Assembly (NCBI GenBank): GCA_037179385.1
Contig: CM074193.1
Location: 38,032,846 to 38,096,845, forward strand
Reading direction: 5' to 3'
Length of the DNA: 64,000 bases
Source of the DNA: Holothuria scabra
Taxonomy: Eukaryota; Echinodermata; Holothuroidea; Aspidochirotida; Holothuriidae
This document shows positions 47,640 through 59,360 of this stretch, one piece after another. Both the position numbers and the translations under genes were made by a program. Every line of letters begins with the position of its first letter. Position 1 is the stretch's first letter. The notes beneath the pieces were generated by a model, which worked only from the letters and a program-made list of their open reading frames with translations, had not been told where the DNA came from and did not search any database.

Positions 47640-48030
47640 GTATGTGATCTTCCACATAAGAAAATTCCCTAAGGCCACTAATTACCTTTAGTCTAGAAAA
47701 GATTCAATTCCATCAATGTCCTTACAAAAAAGGAGACCAGACTGGTATACCATACTCTAAAATGGGATGCACCATTGCTTTACTGTATAACATTTGAAGA
47801 AGCATTCAAATTCCTGAAAGTTCTCCTAATCATACCCCAGATCACCATTAGCTTTAGAATACTAGAGATATGAGGACAAAAGGCTAATTCTTTATCAACT
47901 ATTACATATCAAGACATGATCCTTTTTGACTAGGACTTTTCTCAAGATTGTGCCAGGCACCAGAATAGTTCATCACAGAATAAGTGAAATCCAGAACTTT
48001 TTTAACCCAGCCTAAGAATCTAGCACAGTT
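47640..48030 (-). pseudogene. LINE reverse-transcriptase fragment (C-terminal part)
   Basis: In shifting - strand frames the sequence reads VDKELAFCPHISSILK, then GMIRRTF, then LYSKAMVHPILEYGIPVWSP. These are the LGVxxD...HI, KAN..LG.IRR and LYK..V.P.LEY...VWSP blocks that follow the polymerase core in Jockey/CR1/L2-type LINEs. Several frameshifts and stops make it a dead fragment. It is intronic if the phosphatase 5' exon at 55.5 kb is real. Confidence 0.75.
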
Positions 48031-48233
48031 AACACCAAATTATGCAAAATGTGCCGACTAGTTGGCTATTTTATAGTATGCCCCATATTTGAATACTGTA
48101 AGACGAAATTATTCAACTTCTAAATTCCCAAAATGAAGCTGCCAGTCACTGACCACTGTGACCAGTCAAACCCTTTATTACTACAGTAGCTAACTGCAAT
48201 AACTCAAAACCATTCTCAGAACTACAGTAACCA

Positions 48234-48590
48234 GGGCTTGATTTTCATGGTTGTCTGATTGTCCGGGACAACTAAAATTCAATACGGACAACCGAAAGTG
48301 AAAAGTTGGTGGTCCGATGGACAACCATTTTCTCTCAGAATGAGTTGAAACCAGCTGGCTTTTATCTGATTGAAAAAATATACTGCTGACTGATCAACTC
48401 TTTCAGCTTTTTTTCATTATACAGTATGTCAAACTTGAAGTGTTTTGTCTCTAAAACATGCCCTCTTTTTTATTCTTCAAGAAAAATGTTTGGGACAACC
48501 AGTTGTCATTTGTCCACAACTAAAAGTGGTGAACTGGTTGTCCAAAGGACAACCATTAATTTTCCTGAAAATCCAGGCCTGGTAACTTCC
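48234..48590 (+). repeat. GGTTGTCC/GGACAACC repeat, copy 3
   Basis: Matches 37845-38245: CTTGATTTTCATGGTTGTCT at the left, GGTTGTCCAAAGGACAACCA at the right. The middle has more GGACAACC words. Confidence 0.65.
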
Positions 48591-50049
48591 TTGTAAAGTT
48601 TCTAGTGTCATCTGTAGGGTTGGGTGGTACACCGGTATTGAGGTGAATAACAGTACTAGAGGTACAGGTAAATAAAATGTTAAAGACATTTGGTATGTTT
48701 CTAATACCAGTTCTTGAAAAATCACTAGTACTCAAAACCAGAATGCAAAACTGCATTGAGGTTTCGATGATACACAAACGTTCCGTTTCAAATAATCCCA
48801 TCATGTACCATTATTTTCTCATTCAAATGTTATACTAACATGTTCAAAAAATAATTTTGTTTTCCCACATGACCTTTGTCCCCCCCACCAAAAATAGGGA
48901 TCATCTTCTTACCATAAGCATTCACAAACCACACGTGAAATCTATTTAAGTCTCCCACTTTAAGATGTGTTAACACCTATTAAACAAGGTTTTCATTCAC
49001 ATTTTGACCACCAGTGACCCTACAAAACCTTTAACCTCTACACATTGCAATTTCAAAAGGCTTCGAGCTGACTTCAAGAAATGAAAAATAGGAATCATGC
49101 AAACCTTCTTTAAAAGTGGACCCCCCTCATGCTAGGGCAACCCTAAAAAACCATGGTACAATTAAGAAATGACATAATGATGGTTTTGATGGTTTTGTAT
49201 AATTACCTGCAAAAAGTCTTGAGAGTTCACAACACTGTAAACTAAGGACCCTCTCCCCCTTTCCAGCTGAAAGGTTTAATAATACTTATAAGACTTTGAT
49301 GAGGGTTAGATTTCAGTGCAAAGGTTTGAACCAACCCCATAAATACTGCAGAGTCGAGACATTATATTTCAATGACACTTCGTAACACTAATATATATGG
49401 GAGGACTTTTGAACAGCTTCTCATAACACTAATATATATGGGAGAATTCGTAAGTTTTCCCCTGCTGCAGATACCACCCTGCTACCAAAATATGCTGCTG
49501 CATGCTTTATATCATGTTCTAGAACAAATAAAATATTGGTAGGAAAGCTAAATTTCCCACTAGGCTAGCCTAAGGATATTACACAGAAACATACATGTGT
49601 AGAATAGGTTCCAAATGTACATATATGCTATACATTAGGCAATGGCAAAAGTGCCAAGACATTAGTCATGATGAAGAAAATTACATCGCAGGGAAAAACT
49701 TAACACCTAAAGCTCACAAAAGTACTGCAGATTGTTGTATAAGGGTTTTTTACCAATGCCTTTTAAATATTTTTGATGTTCTTGGCCAAGTGGATTTTTG
49801 TTGATCCTCTTCAGTACTCGATTCTGCTTTGTGAAAGATGTAGCATCGGCTAGGCCTAACTTATTCCTACGTTAAGCCTAGGCAGAAAGTACTAGCCCAC
49901 TTGCTCATTTGAACCATACAATTTTGGCCTAAACTTTTCAGTTTAGGGAGCTAGACACTTTGAGATTTCAACAAAGATCCTTAACATGTGAAAAGAGCAA
50001 TTTTTGGAGGATATTCGTAATTGCGGAATCGAGGGTGAAAATGTTAATT

Positions 50050-52460
50050 ATTCCACCTAAATCAAGGGACCATCAAGGGACCATCTCCTAACTTTAACCC
50101 ATTCACATTCCAAATATGAAATCTATCCAAGTTCCCTGCCTTGTGATATTGTGGTCCCCCCGGAGACCCCAGATGACCTTTGACCTTTACCAAAACCAAT
50201 CGGGACCATCCTCTGACTATAATGCATCCACAAACCAAATATGAAATCTATTCAAGTTTCCTCCCTTGAGATATTGTGTTGACAAGATTTTCAGACTTTG
50301 ACCCCCAGTGACCCCAGATGACCTTTGACTGAGACCAAAAACAATATGAATCATCTTCTGACAATAACACATCCACGTATCAAATATGAAATCTATCCAA
50401 GTTCCCCATCTTGAAATATCGTGCTAACAAGATTTTCACACTTTGACCCCCGGTGACCCCAGATGACCTTTGACCTTCAACAAAACCAATAAGGACCATC
50501 CTCTGACTATAATGCATCACCAAACCAAATATGAAATCTATCCAAGTTTCCTCCCTTCAGATATTGTGTTGACAAGATTTTCAGACTTTGACCCCCGGTG
50601 ACCCCAGATGACCTTTGACCTCCACCAAAAACAATAGAGACCATCATCTGACCATAACGCATCCACATACCAAATAAGAAATCTATCCAAGTTTCCTATC
50701 TTGAGATATTGTGCTAACGAGATTTTCAGACTTTGACCCCCGGTGACCCCAGATGACATTTGACCTCCGTCAAAAACTATAGAGACCATCTTCTGACCAT
50801 AACACACCCACATACCAAATATGAAATCTATCCATGTTCCCTACCTTGAAATATCGTGCTAATAAGATTTTCACAATTTGACCCCTGGTGACCCCAGATG
50901 ACCTTTGACCTCCACCAAAAACAATAGGGACCATCTTCTGACCAAAACACATCCACAAACTAAATATGAAATCTATCCAAGTTTCCTCCCTTCAGATATT
51001 GTGTTGACAAGATTTTCAGACTTTGACCCCCAGTGACCCCAGATGACCTTTGACCTCCACCAAAAACAATAGGGACCATCTTCTGACCAAAATGCATCCA
51101 CAAACCAAATATGAAATCTATCCAATTTTTCTCCCTTGAGATATTGTTGACAAGTTTTTCGGACTATGACCCCCGGTGACCCCAGATTACCTTTGACCTC
51201 CACACAAAAACAATATGAACAATCTTCTGACCATAACACATCCACACACCAAATATGAAATCTATCCAAGTTCCGTATCTTGAAATATCGTGCTAATAAG
51301 ATTTTTAGACTTTGAGCCCCAGTGACCCCAGATGACCTTTGACCTCCACCAAAAACAATAGGGACCATCTTCTGACCATAACGCATCCACATACCAAATA
51401 TGAAATCTATCCAAGTTTCCTATCTTGAGATATTGTGCTAACGAAATTTTCAGACTTTGACCCCCGGTGACCCCAGATGACCTTTGACCTCCACCAAAAA
51501 CAATAGGGACCATCTTCTGACCATAACGCATCCACATACCAAATATGAAATCTATCCAAGTTTCCTATCTTGAGATATTGTGCTAACGAGATTTTCAGAC
51601 TTTGACCCCCGGTGACCCCAGATGACCTTTGACCTCCACCAAAAACAATAGGGACCATCTTCTGACCATAACGCATCCACATACCAAATATGAAATCTAT
51701 CCAAGTTTCCTATCTTGAGATATTGTGCTAACGAGATTTTTAGACTTTGAGCCCCAGTGACCCCAGATGACCTTTGACCTCCACCAAAAACAATAGGGAC
51801 CATCTTCTGACCATAACGCATCCACATACCAAATATGAAATCTATCCAAGTTTCCTATCTTGAGATATCGTGCTAACAAAGTTTTCAGAAATTGACCCCT
51901 GCATACCCCAGATGACATTTGACCTCCACCAAAAACAATAGGGACCATCTTCTGACCATAACGCATCCACATACCAAATATGAAATCTATCCAAGTTTTC
52001 TATCTTGAGATATTGTGCTAACGAGATTTTCAGACTTTAACCCCCCAGACCCCAGATGACCTTTGACCTCCACACAAAAACAATAGGGACCATCTTCTGA
52101 CCATAACGCATCCACATACCAAATATGAAATCTATCCAAGTTTCCTATCTTGAGATATTGTGCTAACGAGATTTTCAGACTTTGACCCCTGGTGACCCCA
52201 GATGACCTTTGACCTCCGTCAAAAACAATAGGGACCATCTTCTGACCATAACGCATCCACATACCAAATATGAAATCTATACAAGTTTCATATCTTGAGA
52301 TATCGTGCTAACAAAGTTTTCAGAAATTGACCCCTGCTGACCCCAGATGACCTTTGACCTCCGCCAAAAACAATAGGGTTCTTCCTCTCAATATGGGGCA
52401 TCCATGTATCAAGTTTGAAAATTGTCAGACATTTCTATCTTGAGATATCGTGCTAACAAG
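50050..52460 (-). repeat. ~145-bp tandem array, about 16 units
   Basis: Sixteen units can be counted by the recurring CAGATGACCTTTGACC word, at about 50170 and then every 144-148 bp to 52348. Units at 51330-51900 are nearly identical, and outer ones are more diverged. Each has TGAAATCTATCCAAGTTTCC, TTGAGATATTGTGCTAAC and GGGACCATCTTCTGACC. The period is not a multiple of 3, so the open frames seen across unit pairs shift at each unit and do not indicate a protein. By my reading 12 of 16 units keep the exact DR1 site TGACCTTTGACCT. Confidence 0.97.
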
Positions 52461-52470
52461 CAAAGTGTCA

Positions 52471-52474
<4 letters not shown>

Positions 52475-52515
<41 letters not shown>

Positions 52516-52545
52516 ACACACACATACACACATACATACACACGC
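52475..52545 (-). repeat. (CA)n microsatellite beside the array
   Basis: CACA with occasional TACA runs for about 70 bp at the hairpin end of the tandem array. The equivalent (GT)n lies in the same place in the elements at 34020-34060 and 38793-38842. Confidence 0.95.
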
Positions 52546-53220
52546 CATCATGATTGCATAGGTTTCTCTTATCATCGAAACCAAAAATTAACCTGGAAAG
52601 GTCGCGGTAGGAAACAGGAGTATTAATTACAATTGTGCATGACTGTAGAGAAATGTGGAAAACAAAGTCAAAGCAAGGGCTTCTGCATGGTAATACTTCA
52701 GTCATATGCCCAGAACATCAAAGTAAAGGATAACAGGGGTGCCGTGTAGGCCTATACAGTTTAGGTTCCTTCCCAGCTGACTTTCCTGCCTGAGATTTGA
52801 GAACCAGTACTGCCTCAATACTGGTTCTGTGAGCTTTACAGTACCGGTACCAATGTTTTCATGGTACCTCCAACCCTAGTCATCATCAAAGATTTTGATA
52901 TGACATTCTGAAATAACATTAGGGAAATCGTGGCTCTTATTTGGAATCAGTGGCCGAAGCTTATGTCATGTTTGTTTATCCTGTTCCTGACGTTTAATTT
53001 CTGTAAATGTTGACTAGGTGGTAGGATTTAGATTCAGGTTAAAATTGGCAGCTCTTACCCTACATTTAAATATATGCACGGGGCCTACTAGTGAAACTGC
53101 TATCAAGATCGAGTGGATCCAGCTGACATTTTAAAGGAGAGCTGAACTTGAAAGAGAAAGCAGTCGATATGGGCAGTTAGATGGGATCCTCTTAAGGAAA
53201 AATGTAGGCCTAATCCTGCT

Positions 53221-53345
53221 TGAATGGTTACCTGAGCTATATGCGCCACCTTCAGTTGGCGAAGTCTGAAGTGTGCAGAAACTTTTGAAAAACGCAACCC
53301 TCAGACAAGGCTATGGCATTTTCTAGGCTAGATCTGTTTTTGCGA
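53221..53345 (+). repeat. single unit of the CGCCACC..TCAGTTGGC repeat
   Basis: TGCGCCACCTTCAGTTGGCG, then AACTTTTGAAAAACG, AACCCTCAGACA and GGCATTTTCTAGGCTAG follow the order of the diverged array at 62200-63660. Function unknown. Confidence 0.55.
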
Positions 53346-53935
53346 TATTTTCCATTAAAAAGTATAAAGATTACTGCCTTGTTTTGTCAAAAGAAAAATC
53401 CAATCTTAAAAATTTTCATAGTCACACTCTGACTCGAGAAAGCATAGGCTATCTTTTTATAAAAATCATAAAGGTAATGAGCAGTCCCCCCAAACTTATT
53501 TTGAAGAAAAAACTAAATAGCACCATTTTTGTCTTTTTCTCTTCAAATTATCCTTCATTACATTTTATGATCTAACTATTGCATATTCAAGTTAAAACAA
53601 GCAGTCATTTCTAGTAAATTTCAGTTTTCACACTTAGGCCTAAATGGAAAAAAATGTTGTCACATAACTCTCAACAGCCAATCATGAAAATAGACAGTCT
53701 ACTAAAGTTACACTACTTCATTTTGGGATGACTGCTCTTGCCCTTTTTAAATCTCAGTTGGGTGGCATACAATTTTTCAGGGGGACGTGTGCCTCCCTGC
53801 CCCCCCCCCCTTGGTGATGTCACAGGCCCAGGCATAGATCAAAAACAAGGTATAGTAACCTAGGACCTAAAGGTAAAACAGTATGAGCAACAGCTTCGTT
53901 AGTATTAGTACAGTACAGTGGGACTAGCTAACGTT

Positions 53936-55189
53936 TAGCCCTTGAACAGGGCTGTGTGTTACATTACATGGCCTAAGCTCATTACACTCCACATCACAGC
54001 CCTTGCCCCACTAACGCAGGGAATCCCATCACCAGGCGACCTTGGCCAGGGTCGTTATCTCTCACCTTCACAAATTCCTATGTTTTCTCACCAAACTTTA
54101 CACAGATGACCTCTGGCACAGCATCCACCTTTCTGCATAAGCTGTTCGCCCAGATTCGATGTTATAATGGTGTATTTTCCCTCGAAAAATTGAACGTAAC
54201 ACTAACTCAATGCGCCATGTTTGCAAGCTTTCGAACGACTAAGTAGTCAGTCTTCGATCCTACTAAACCACGCGCTGGAACGCCTGGCTATGCCTTGTGT
54301 ACCCGGGCATGCGCTGACACACTGGATGTTAATTTAGTTAACGCTGATATTAATTTCATTAAATGCTATCATTAATCATGTTATCATTACTGATTAGGAT
54401 GTAAAATACAAAGGACCATTGCGCCAGTTTTTTACTTTTGTTCGCAAAATGTTGCTAATCATTACACATGTTAGAATGGATCCCTGAGTTTTCCACCAGT
54501 TCCGCGAAACGCCACGTGCTGTCGTACAATTGAGTTCCACGCGCTGCCGTACAAATTGTACGGCAGCGCATTGAACTTGAGACAGGAGGAATTGGCGGTT
54601 GTCAGCGGGTGCCAGCGCACGGAATAGTAAGACTTGTCGTCTTCGTGATATCCACTTTGGGGTCAAAGATCTTACCATGGGTTTCCACTTATTCAAAAAT
54701 TTTTCACACTTAGAGAAATTTTGACAACGTTTCAACAATTTCAAAAACACTCAGAAGCTTTAAATACAAACAAACAAGAATTTTTTATAAGAAATTTGCA
54801 TTCATTAGGTGCAATGATCTTTTTAGTCATCGATTTGGTGAAATGGTTACAACATTCTAGGAATGATTTTTGACTATGTAGAAACACTTATTGTACGAGG
54901 GCTCATTCAAACGAAGGAGTTTCTAACCAGAATCGAAGTGTCATTTTGCTGCATTTTGACCTCAGACTGTCCATGAAACCGATTTTTTGCTAACTTTTCG
55001 ATTGAAAGTCACTTGCACATCATTTTGTGGTAATATAAGTTCGATGTGTGTAATATTTACCAGTTTAGAACGTATTTTGTTCTGAAAGCCTAATGATGGG
55101 ATTCCCTGTGTTAACGGGGCAAGGGCTGTGATGTGGAGTGTAACGAGCTTAGGCCATGTAACGTAACACACAGCCCTGTTCAAGGGCTA
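53936..55189. mobile_element. 1.25-kb non-autonomous DNA transposon with 99-bp TIRs
   Basis: The left arm 53936-54034 and right arm 55091-55189 are inverted copies with few mismatches (TAGCCCTTGAACAGGGCTGT at the outer end, GGGAATCCCATCA at the inner). They are flanked by GCTAACGTT (53927-53935) and GCTAACATT (55190-55198), a 9-bp direct repeat with one change, or 8 bp if counted from C. 8 bp is typical of hAT and 9 bp of Mutator-like elements. The 118-codon - strand frame inside has no transposase motif. Confidence 0.88.
54541..54569. repeat. perfect 14-bp palindrome with one-base centre
   Basis: GCGCTGCCGTACAA, one A, TTGTACGGCAGCGC. It sits in the middle of the TIR element and is GC-rich against an AT-rich background. 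A further copy of the CGTACAATTGAG/TTCCACG word lies just before it. It would form a very stable hairpin. Confidence 0.9.
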
Positions 55190-55522
55190 GCTAACATTAG
55201 GCCTAACTTCCCTAGGCCTAGGCCTAAGTTAGGAGTCTTGGAAGGCATGTGTGAGTGTGACCAGGCTAATGTACTCTTCAATTTGCTGAATTATATTAAG
55301 AAAATTAGAGCAAGGCTAGTAGGCCGTATGTAACCGTCCAAAGATGGCATAACGTTAGTGTATTAATTATTATCTATCGAGCTTTTGGCAATTTGCACTG
55401 GCCTGTTACTAACTTAATACTAAGCCTACAGGCTCAGTACAGACTAACTAGAATTCATACTATTTACGCCTATAAGTACGTTGGTGTTCAGTGAAAGTAA
55501 CTAGCCTAAGCGGTCTGCTCAC

Positions 55523-55740
55523 CTGTTTAGCTTCCAGTTCCAACTTCAACTTGTTACACACACCGCTAAATGATCTTTTCCACATCGTTCTTAAATTCAA
55601 GTCTTTCTCGGTTCTACATCCACTCTCTCGACTCTGCTTTTGGACGTTCAATTTCAAGATCGTATGGATATTTCGGATGCCAATGTCTTGACAGATCCTG
55701 CTCAGCGCGATCTTCTTGTCATATAAATAAACAAGTTAGT
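55523..55740 (-). other. candidate 5' exon (phosphatase or unknown gene)
   Basis: On the - strand a stretch ending GCTAAACAG is followed by donor GTGAGC at 55522. It holds an open frame that would encode MWKRSFSGVCNKLKLELEAK from an ATG near 55588. Joined to the acceptor at 46847/46846 the frame stops after 37 codons, so it would act as a small upstream frame before the phosphatase ATG. The 5' limit is a guess. It could equally be the first exon of an unrelated gene. Confidence 0.35.
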
Positions 55741-56130
55741 GAGCAACTGCGTAGTTACTACAAAATTACATGACTGCATGACGGTCGCGCAATCGCTACA
55801 GGCTAATCGATATATATGGCGATGCAGGATATTATTTATTTACTGTACATTATTTAGTAGTCTAAGGAAGGCTATGGAGGACGCTTAACTGTGCGTTGTT
55901 ATTGATTCATCTTCAGTGTAGAAAACAGTTTATAACCGAATGTTTCTTTCTCACATATGGGACCCCTACCCTGTCACAAATAAAATCTCAAGGAAATTGC
56001 AAGTCGCATTTATTTACTACGGAACCCATTACATAAAATTTCCACATTTGAACAGACTATCTGCTTTCATCGAACTGAGGATACATTGAACAGTTAGTGT
56101 ACACATTAGGCTACCATCAGTAGCTGCGCA
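55741..56130. other. possible promoter-side sequence, nothing firm
   Basis: No gene or repeat is recognised. It lies upstream of the candidate exon on the - strand and contains a few CpG-rich words (GGTCGCGCAATCGC). No TATA box is placed convincingly. Confidence 0.25.
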
Positions 56131-56260
56131 AAGAAGGGAAGAGAGGGGAAGGGGATAGGAGAGGGGAGGACAGGAGAGGGGAGGAGAGGAGGGGGGAGGA
56201 GCTAGAAGGGGAGGGGAAAGGGGTCGAAGGACAAGGGAGGAGGAGGGGAACAGGGGATGA
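56131..56260 (+). repeat. 130-bp purine tract (GGGGA-rich)
   Basis: Almost pure A and G for 130 bases with many GGGGA and GAGGGGAGGA words. Such tracts can form triplex or quadruplex DNA. The two - strand open frames through it are low-complexity Ser/Pro/Leu and are not proteins. Confidence 0.9.
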
Positions 56261-56914
56261 TTTCCCCTGGATATTTTCCTTTCCCCTTGCTCTTGCCCCC
56301 AAAAATATGTCGCCAAGGAGTTGGGATAACCGAAAAGATGAATAAATTACCTGGCCTCTGAGTCTTAATTTTTCATACAGTGGAGATATGCTAAACTGCC
56401 TCGATCTGGACGGTTTCAGAATGATGCAGATTTATTCATTCCAGTACCGATGAAACATTGTAAATAGGACATAACTATATATTACATACAAGCTAAAAAC
56501 AGATATATTTATGAAAGAAAGTACAATTTGTCATGGACGGTTGAGGAAGTAAATAAAAGATTAGATCACAAAAGGGGTTCAAGTCGACCTGTTTGAAGGT
56601 AAAGTGCCGACTGGTAGATAAAAGAATTTTTGAAAACTTGAGTTCTAAATTTTGACTCTATGTTTTTGTTTCGTAGATTTCTCAAGTTTCTGTACATTTC
56701 AAAAGGTTTTGTAAGATACCATGCAGGGGTGTTTTTCTTGGTTTTTGTCTTGTTTACGGAGCTTAATTTCAAATTCATTTTGTGCCCCACCATTCACAGT
56801 TTCAATGAGAAACTCTAAGATCTTCGATGTAGGCCTATATCTTAAAAATTTAATATTCTCTCTCTGTCTTTCTCAAATATAATGTGAAACCAGACAGGCA
56901 CAGCGTAGACGCGT

Positions 56915-57960
56915 TTAGGTACAATATAAAAGCGATGAACTCTTGCATCGTGAAAATAACAAAAAGATAAAATGCATGAAGTGCTGGATTAGAATTTTTG
57001 AAACATGGAAGGTGAAGGACAAATTTGTGTCAATTCGCACACCAAGGAAATAAATTTTGTCACACTTTGGACGGAACATCAGAACTTGAATAACAATTTT
57101 ATCAGACTTTAACATTCTTTAAATCTCTGTGTTTTACATTCCTATTAAGAAAACACATTTTCTTGGACTGTTTTGCGTTGAGAATTAAGTATTTTTTCGC
57201 ACATTGCGAGACTGTCGAATCGATGAAAGATTGATATGTGGATTGGTCCTCAATTGCAGAAGTTTTTCTGATTTTACACGAAATAGCAGTATCATCAGCG
57301 TATTTTATCACACTGATATCTTAATTTGATTGGATTTCATTGATATAAATGGTAAAAAGTATTGCAGAATGATGGCCTCCTTGCGTAACGCCAACTTGAA
57401 TTTGGGATTTCTCTGAGAGGCCCTCATCTATAACTTTCAATCTGCGGTGTCCAACGTTACGAAAACGTGAGAGCCATTTCAAGTACCAAGGTTCTGAATA
57501 AGGACAGATCTTTCAGAAACATATTTGGTAAAACAGTGTTAAAAGCACTTGAAAAATCTAAGAACAGAATCTTTGACATATGGTTTCCTTAATATTCAAA
57601 TGTGGAACAAGCACAGCAACAACATATGAAACACACTTCTTGTATGCAAATTGGTTTTTGTCTCCGAAATCATAAATACATTTCATTAAACGAGGGAGTT
57701 AAATTTGCTGGAGGCAGTTGAGCGGCTATACTGGCAAGATCAATTGGTCTGTAATCATTGACTGTGGCGGGTTTGTAATTTTGGGTACATGGGTTGTCAG
57801 AGCATTTTTCCAGAATGAAGGAATACTGCCATTGGTTATTGCTCCCTGAAAAAATTACGTAAATAAGGCGGCTAAATCATTGTTTAAATATTTAAAAATC
57901 CACCGAGGAAGTTTATTCGGCAGTCCCACAAGCTACACCCCGTCTCATGCATCTGAATTG
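56915..57960 (-). pseudogene. LINE reverse transcriptase, decayed
   Basis: In order on the - strand: NGSIPSFWKNALTT, NDYRPIDLASI (frameshifted), FLDFSSAFNTV-like, VGVTQGGHHSAILFTIYINE, KYADDTAIS (57311 downward) and FLGVRIDTNLSFTFHV. These are reverse-transcriptase blocks of a non-LTR retrotransposon, with YADD as the catalytic box. At least four frameshifts or stops separate them, so it is dead. The block style fits the Jockey/CR1/L2 side of LINEs, but the clade is not settled. Confidence 0.9.
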
Positions 57961-58096
57961 ATGACAGACTGATTGTAAGTTTATATCAGGAGCATAGGTA
58001 TCATCAATTTGTTTGGTAAAGCAAATACAATGTCTTTGTTACGTGATTGATTAAAGCGGCTAAACTGATTGCTTATATCACTTCCAAAGTTTTCTC

Positions 58097-58492
58097 CACG
58101 GACTTCCTATACATGGACAGAGCATACTGCACGGTACATTGTCGCTACGGTACGTGTCAAGTGAGAAAAGGCGCACCAAAATGGCCGTCTGCTATGGGTT
58201 TGTGTGAAAACCTGGACTTGATCAAGGGTATCCCATGTTTTGCAAGAAAGTTGAAATATTTTTAAAATATGGCAAGGTAAGGTCAAAATCACTTCACGTA
58301 TTGCAGGAATATGATATTGTTTCCCATTCAAGTTAAACTTTTGCTTAAAATATTACATGGTCGTCGTCAAATCAGATAATTTATAGGGTCACGGCGGCCA
58401 TCTTGGTGCGCCTTTTTGTGTCCTAGTCGGTGGCGATCATCTACTGATATAACGTACACGTTACATGCTCTGTCCATGTATGTAAGTCCGTG
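58097..58492. mobile_element. foldback MITE with CACGGACTT ends
   Basis: The left CACGGACTT with TACATGGACAGAGCAT is mirrored by ATGCTCTGTCCATGTATG and AAGTCCGTG at the right. AAAAGGCGCACCAAAATGGC faces GGCCATCTTGGTGCGCCTTT. It is 396 bp and non-coding. The flanks do not show a clear target duplication. Confidence 0.8.
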
Positions 58493-59360
58493 ATTTTCAT
58501 CAATACACTGCTTATTGTTGTTGTTTGGATTCCTTATCGACTTGACAAGGCACCAGAATGAGTATGAGTTCGCCTCTACTCGGCCAAAAGTTTAAGAACG
58601 AACATTGTGAACACATTTGTTTATTGCTCTTTGAATTTTATTTCTCAAGGGAACGTTACCATCTTCTGTTTGCTTCAAGGTTTTCCTTTTCTGTAGTTGT
58701 TTCATCTCACTGTTCAATGGAATGCGCTTAGTCGTATTTACTGGCTCAGACTTTATCACCTGTATGCATTGTTCCGTCACAAAAGAAATATAGGATGGTG
58801 TCACTGTTACTTGTGAATTCGTTAAGGTTCTCAGAGGGTTCCTTGAACATCCCCCAGTCTGTACTGTTAATACATTCCTTCATATTTAGTATGTTATCTC
58901 TTGACAAGTCTTTTCCACTCTGGGTTTCCTTTTGTTAACTTTCCGGCGAAGTTCATTGTATTTAGGGACGATTAGTATGCAATTGTGGTCGGAGGTAGAA
59001 ACTAGGGCTAATTTCTTTGTACTGTAGAAGTGCAATATAGGCTTCAATATAGGCTCTTAATTTTGAAATATTTTATCTAAACAGGTAACAAAATATTGGG
59101 AGCTTTTTGAATGTCGCCAAGACTAGCCTCAATCCACACTCCTTAGATAAAATTATGTAACAACAGCGATCTTCGATCGACATGCTATCTCATATATATA
59201 CTAATACGAAACTCAGATTCTTCGCTAGTCCCCCAAGTATTCAAATTTCCTTACAGGAAACCCTGAATCTAAATTATTTCTGCAATGCAACATCTGTATT
59301 TTAAAATGTGTAAAAGGACAAAATTTTGGCGCACTTTGCGGGTCGCTAATTATGTTTCTA

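Larger units (their letters stand above)
48860..52582 (-). mobile_element. tandem-repeat element, Helentron/DINE/pearl-like, copy 3 with large satellite array
   Basis: On the - strand it starts with a hairpin at 52582-52561 (GGTTTC, 10-base loop, GAAACC) preceded by TTTTT. Then comes AACCTATGCAATCATGATGG, a (GT)n run at 52540-52475 and the tandem array to about 50050. The same words in older, broken form reach 48860 (CCACCAAAAATAGGGATCAT, TGACCTTTG). The order hairpin, GT run, units equals copies 1 and 2. The left limit is uncertain. Confidence 0.6.

Noticed and set aside
50538..52262. Series of 91- and 139-codon - strand open frames repeating MWMRYGQKMVPIVF-type peptides
   Set aside because: They are translations of the ~145-bp tandem units. 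145 is not a multiple of 3, so the frame changes at each unit, and no family or start context supports a protein.
50050..52460. CRISPR-like array
   Set aside because: Units are continuous tandem repeats with no unique spacers, in an animal genome.
54394..54750. 118-codon - strand frame inside the TIR element, possible transposase
   Set aside because: No DDE or zinc-finger pattern is visible, it spans the central palindrome, and the element is too short for a known transposase.
56029..56316. Ser/Pro/Leu-rich frames on the - strand
   Set aside because: They translate a 130-bp purine tract. Low complexity in two frames at once is not a protein signal.
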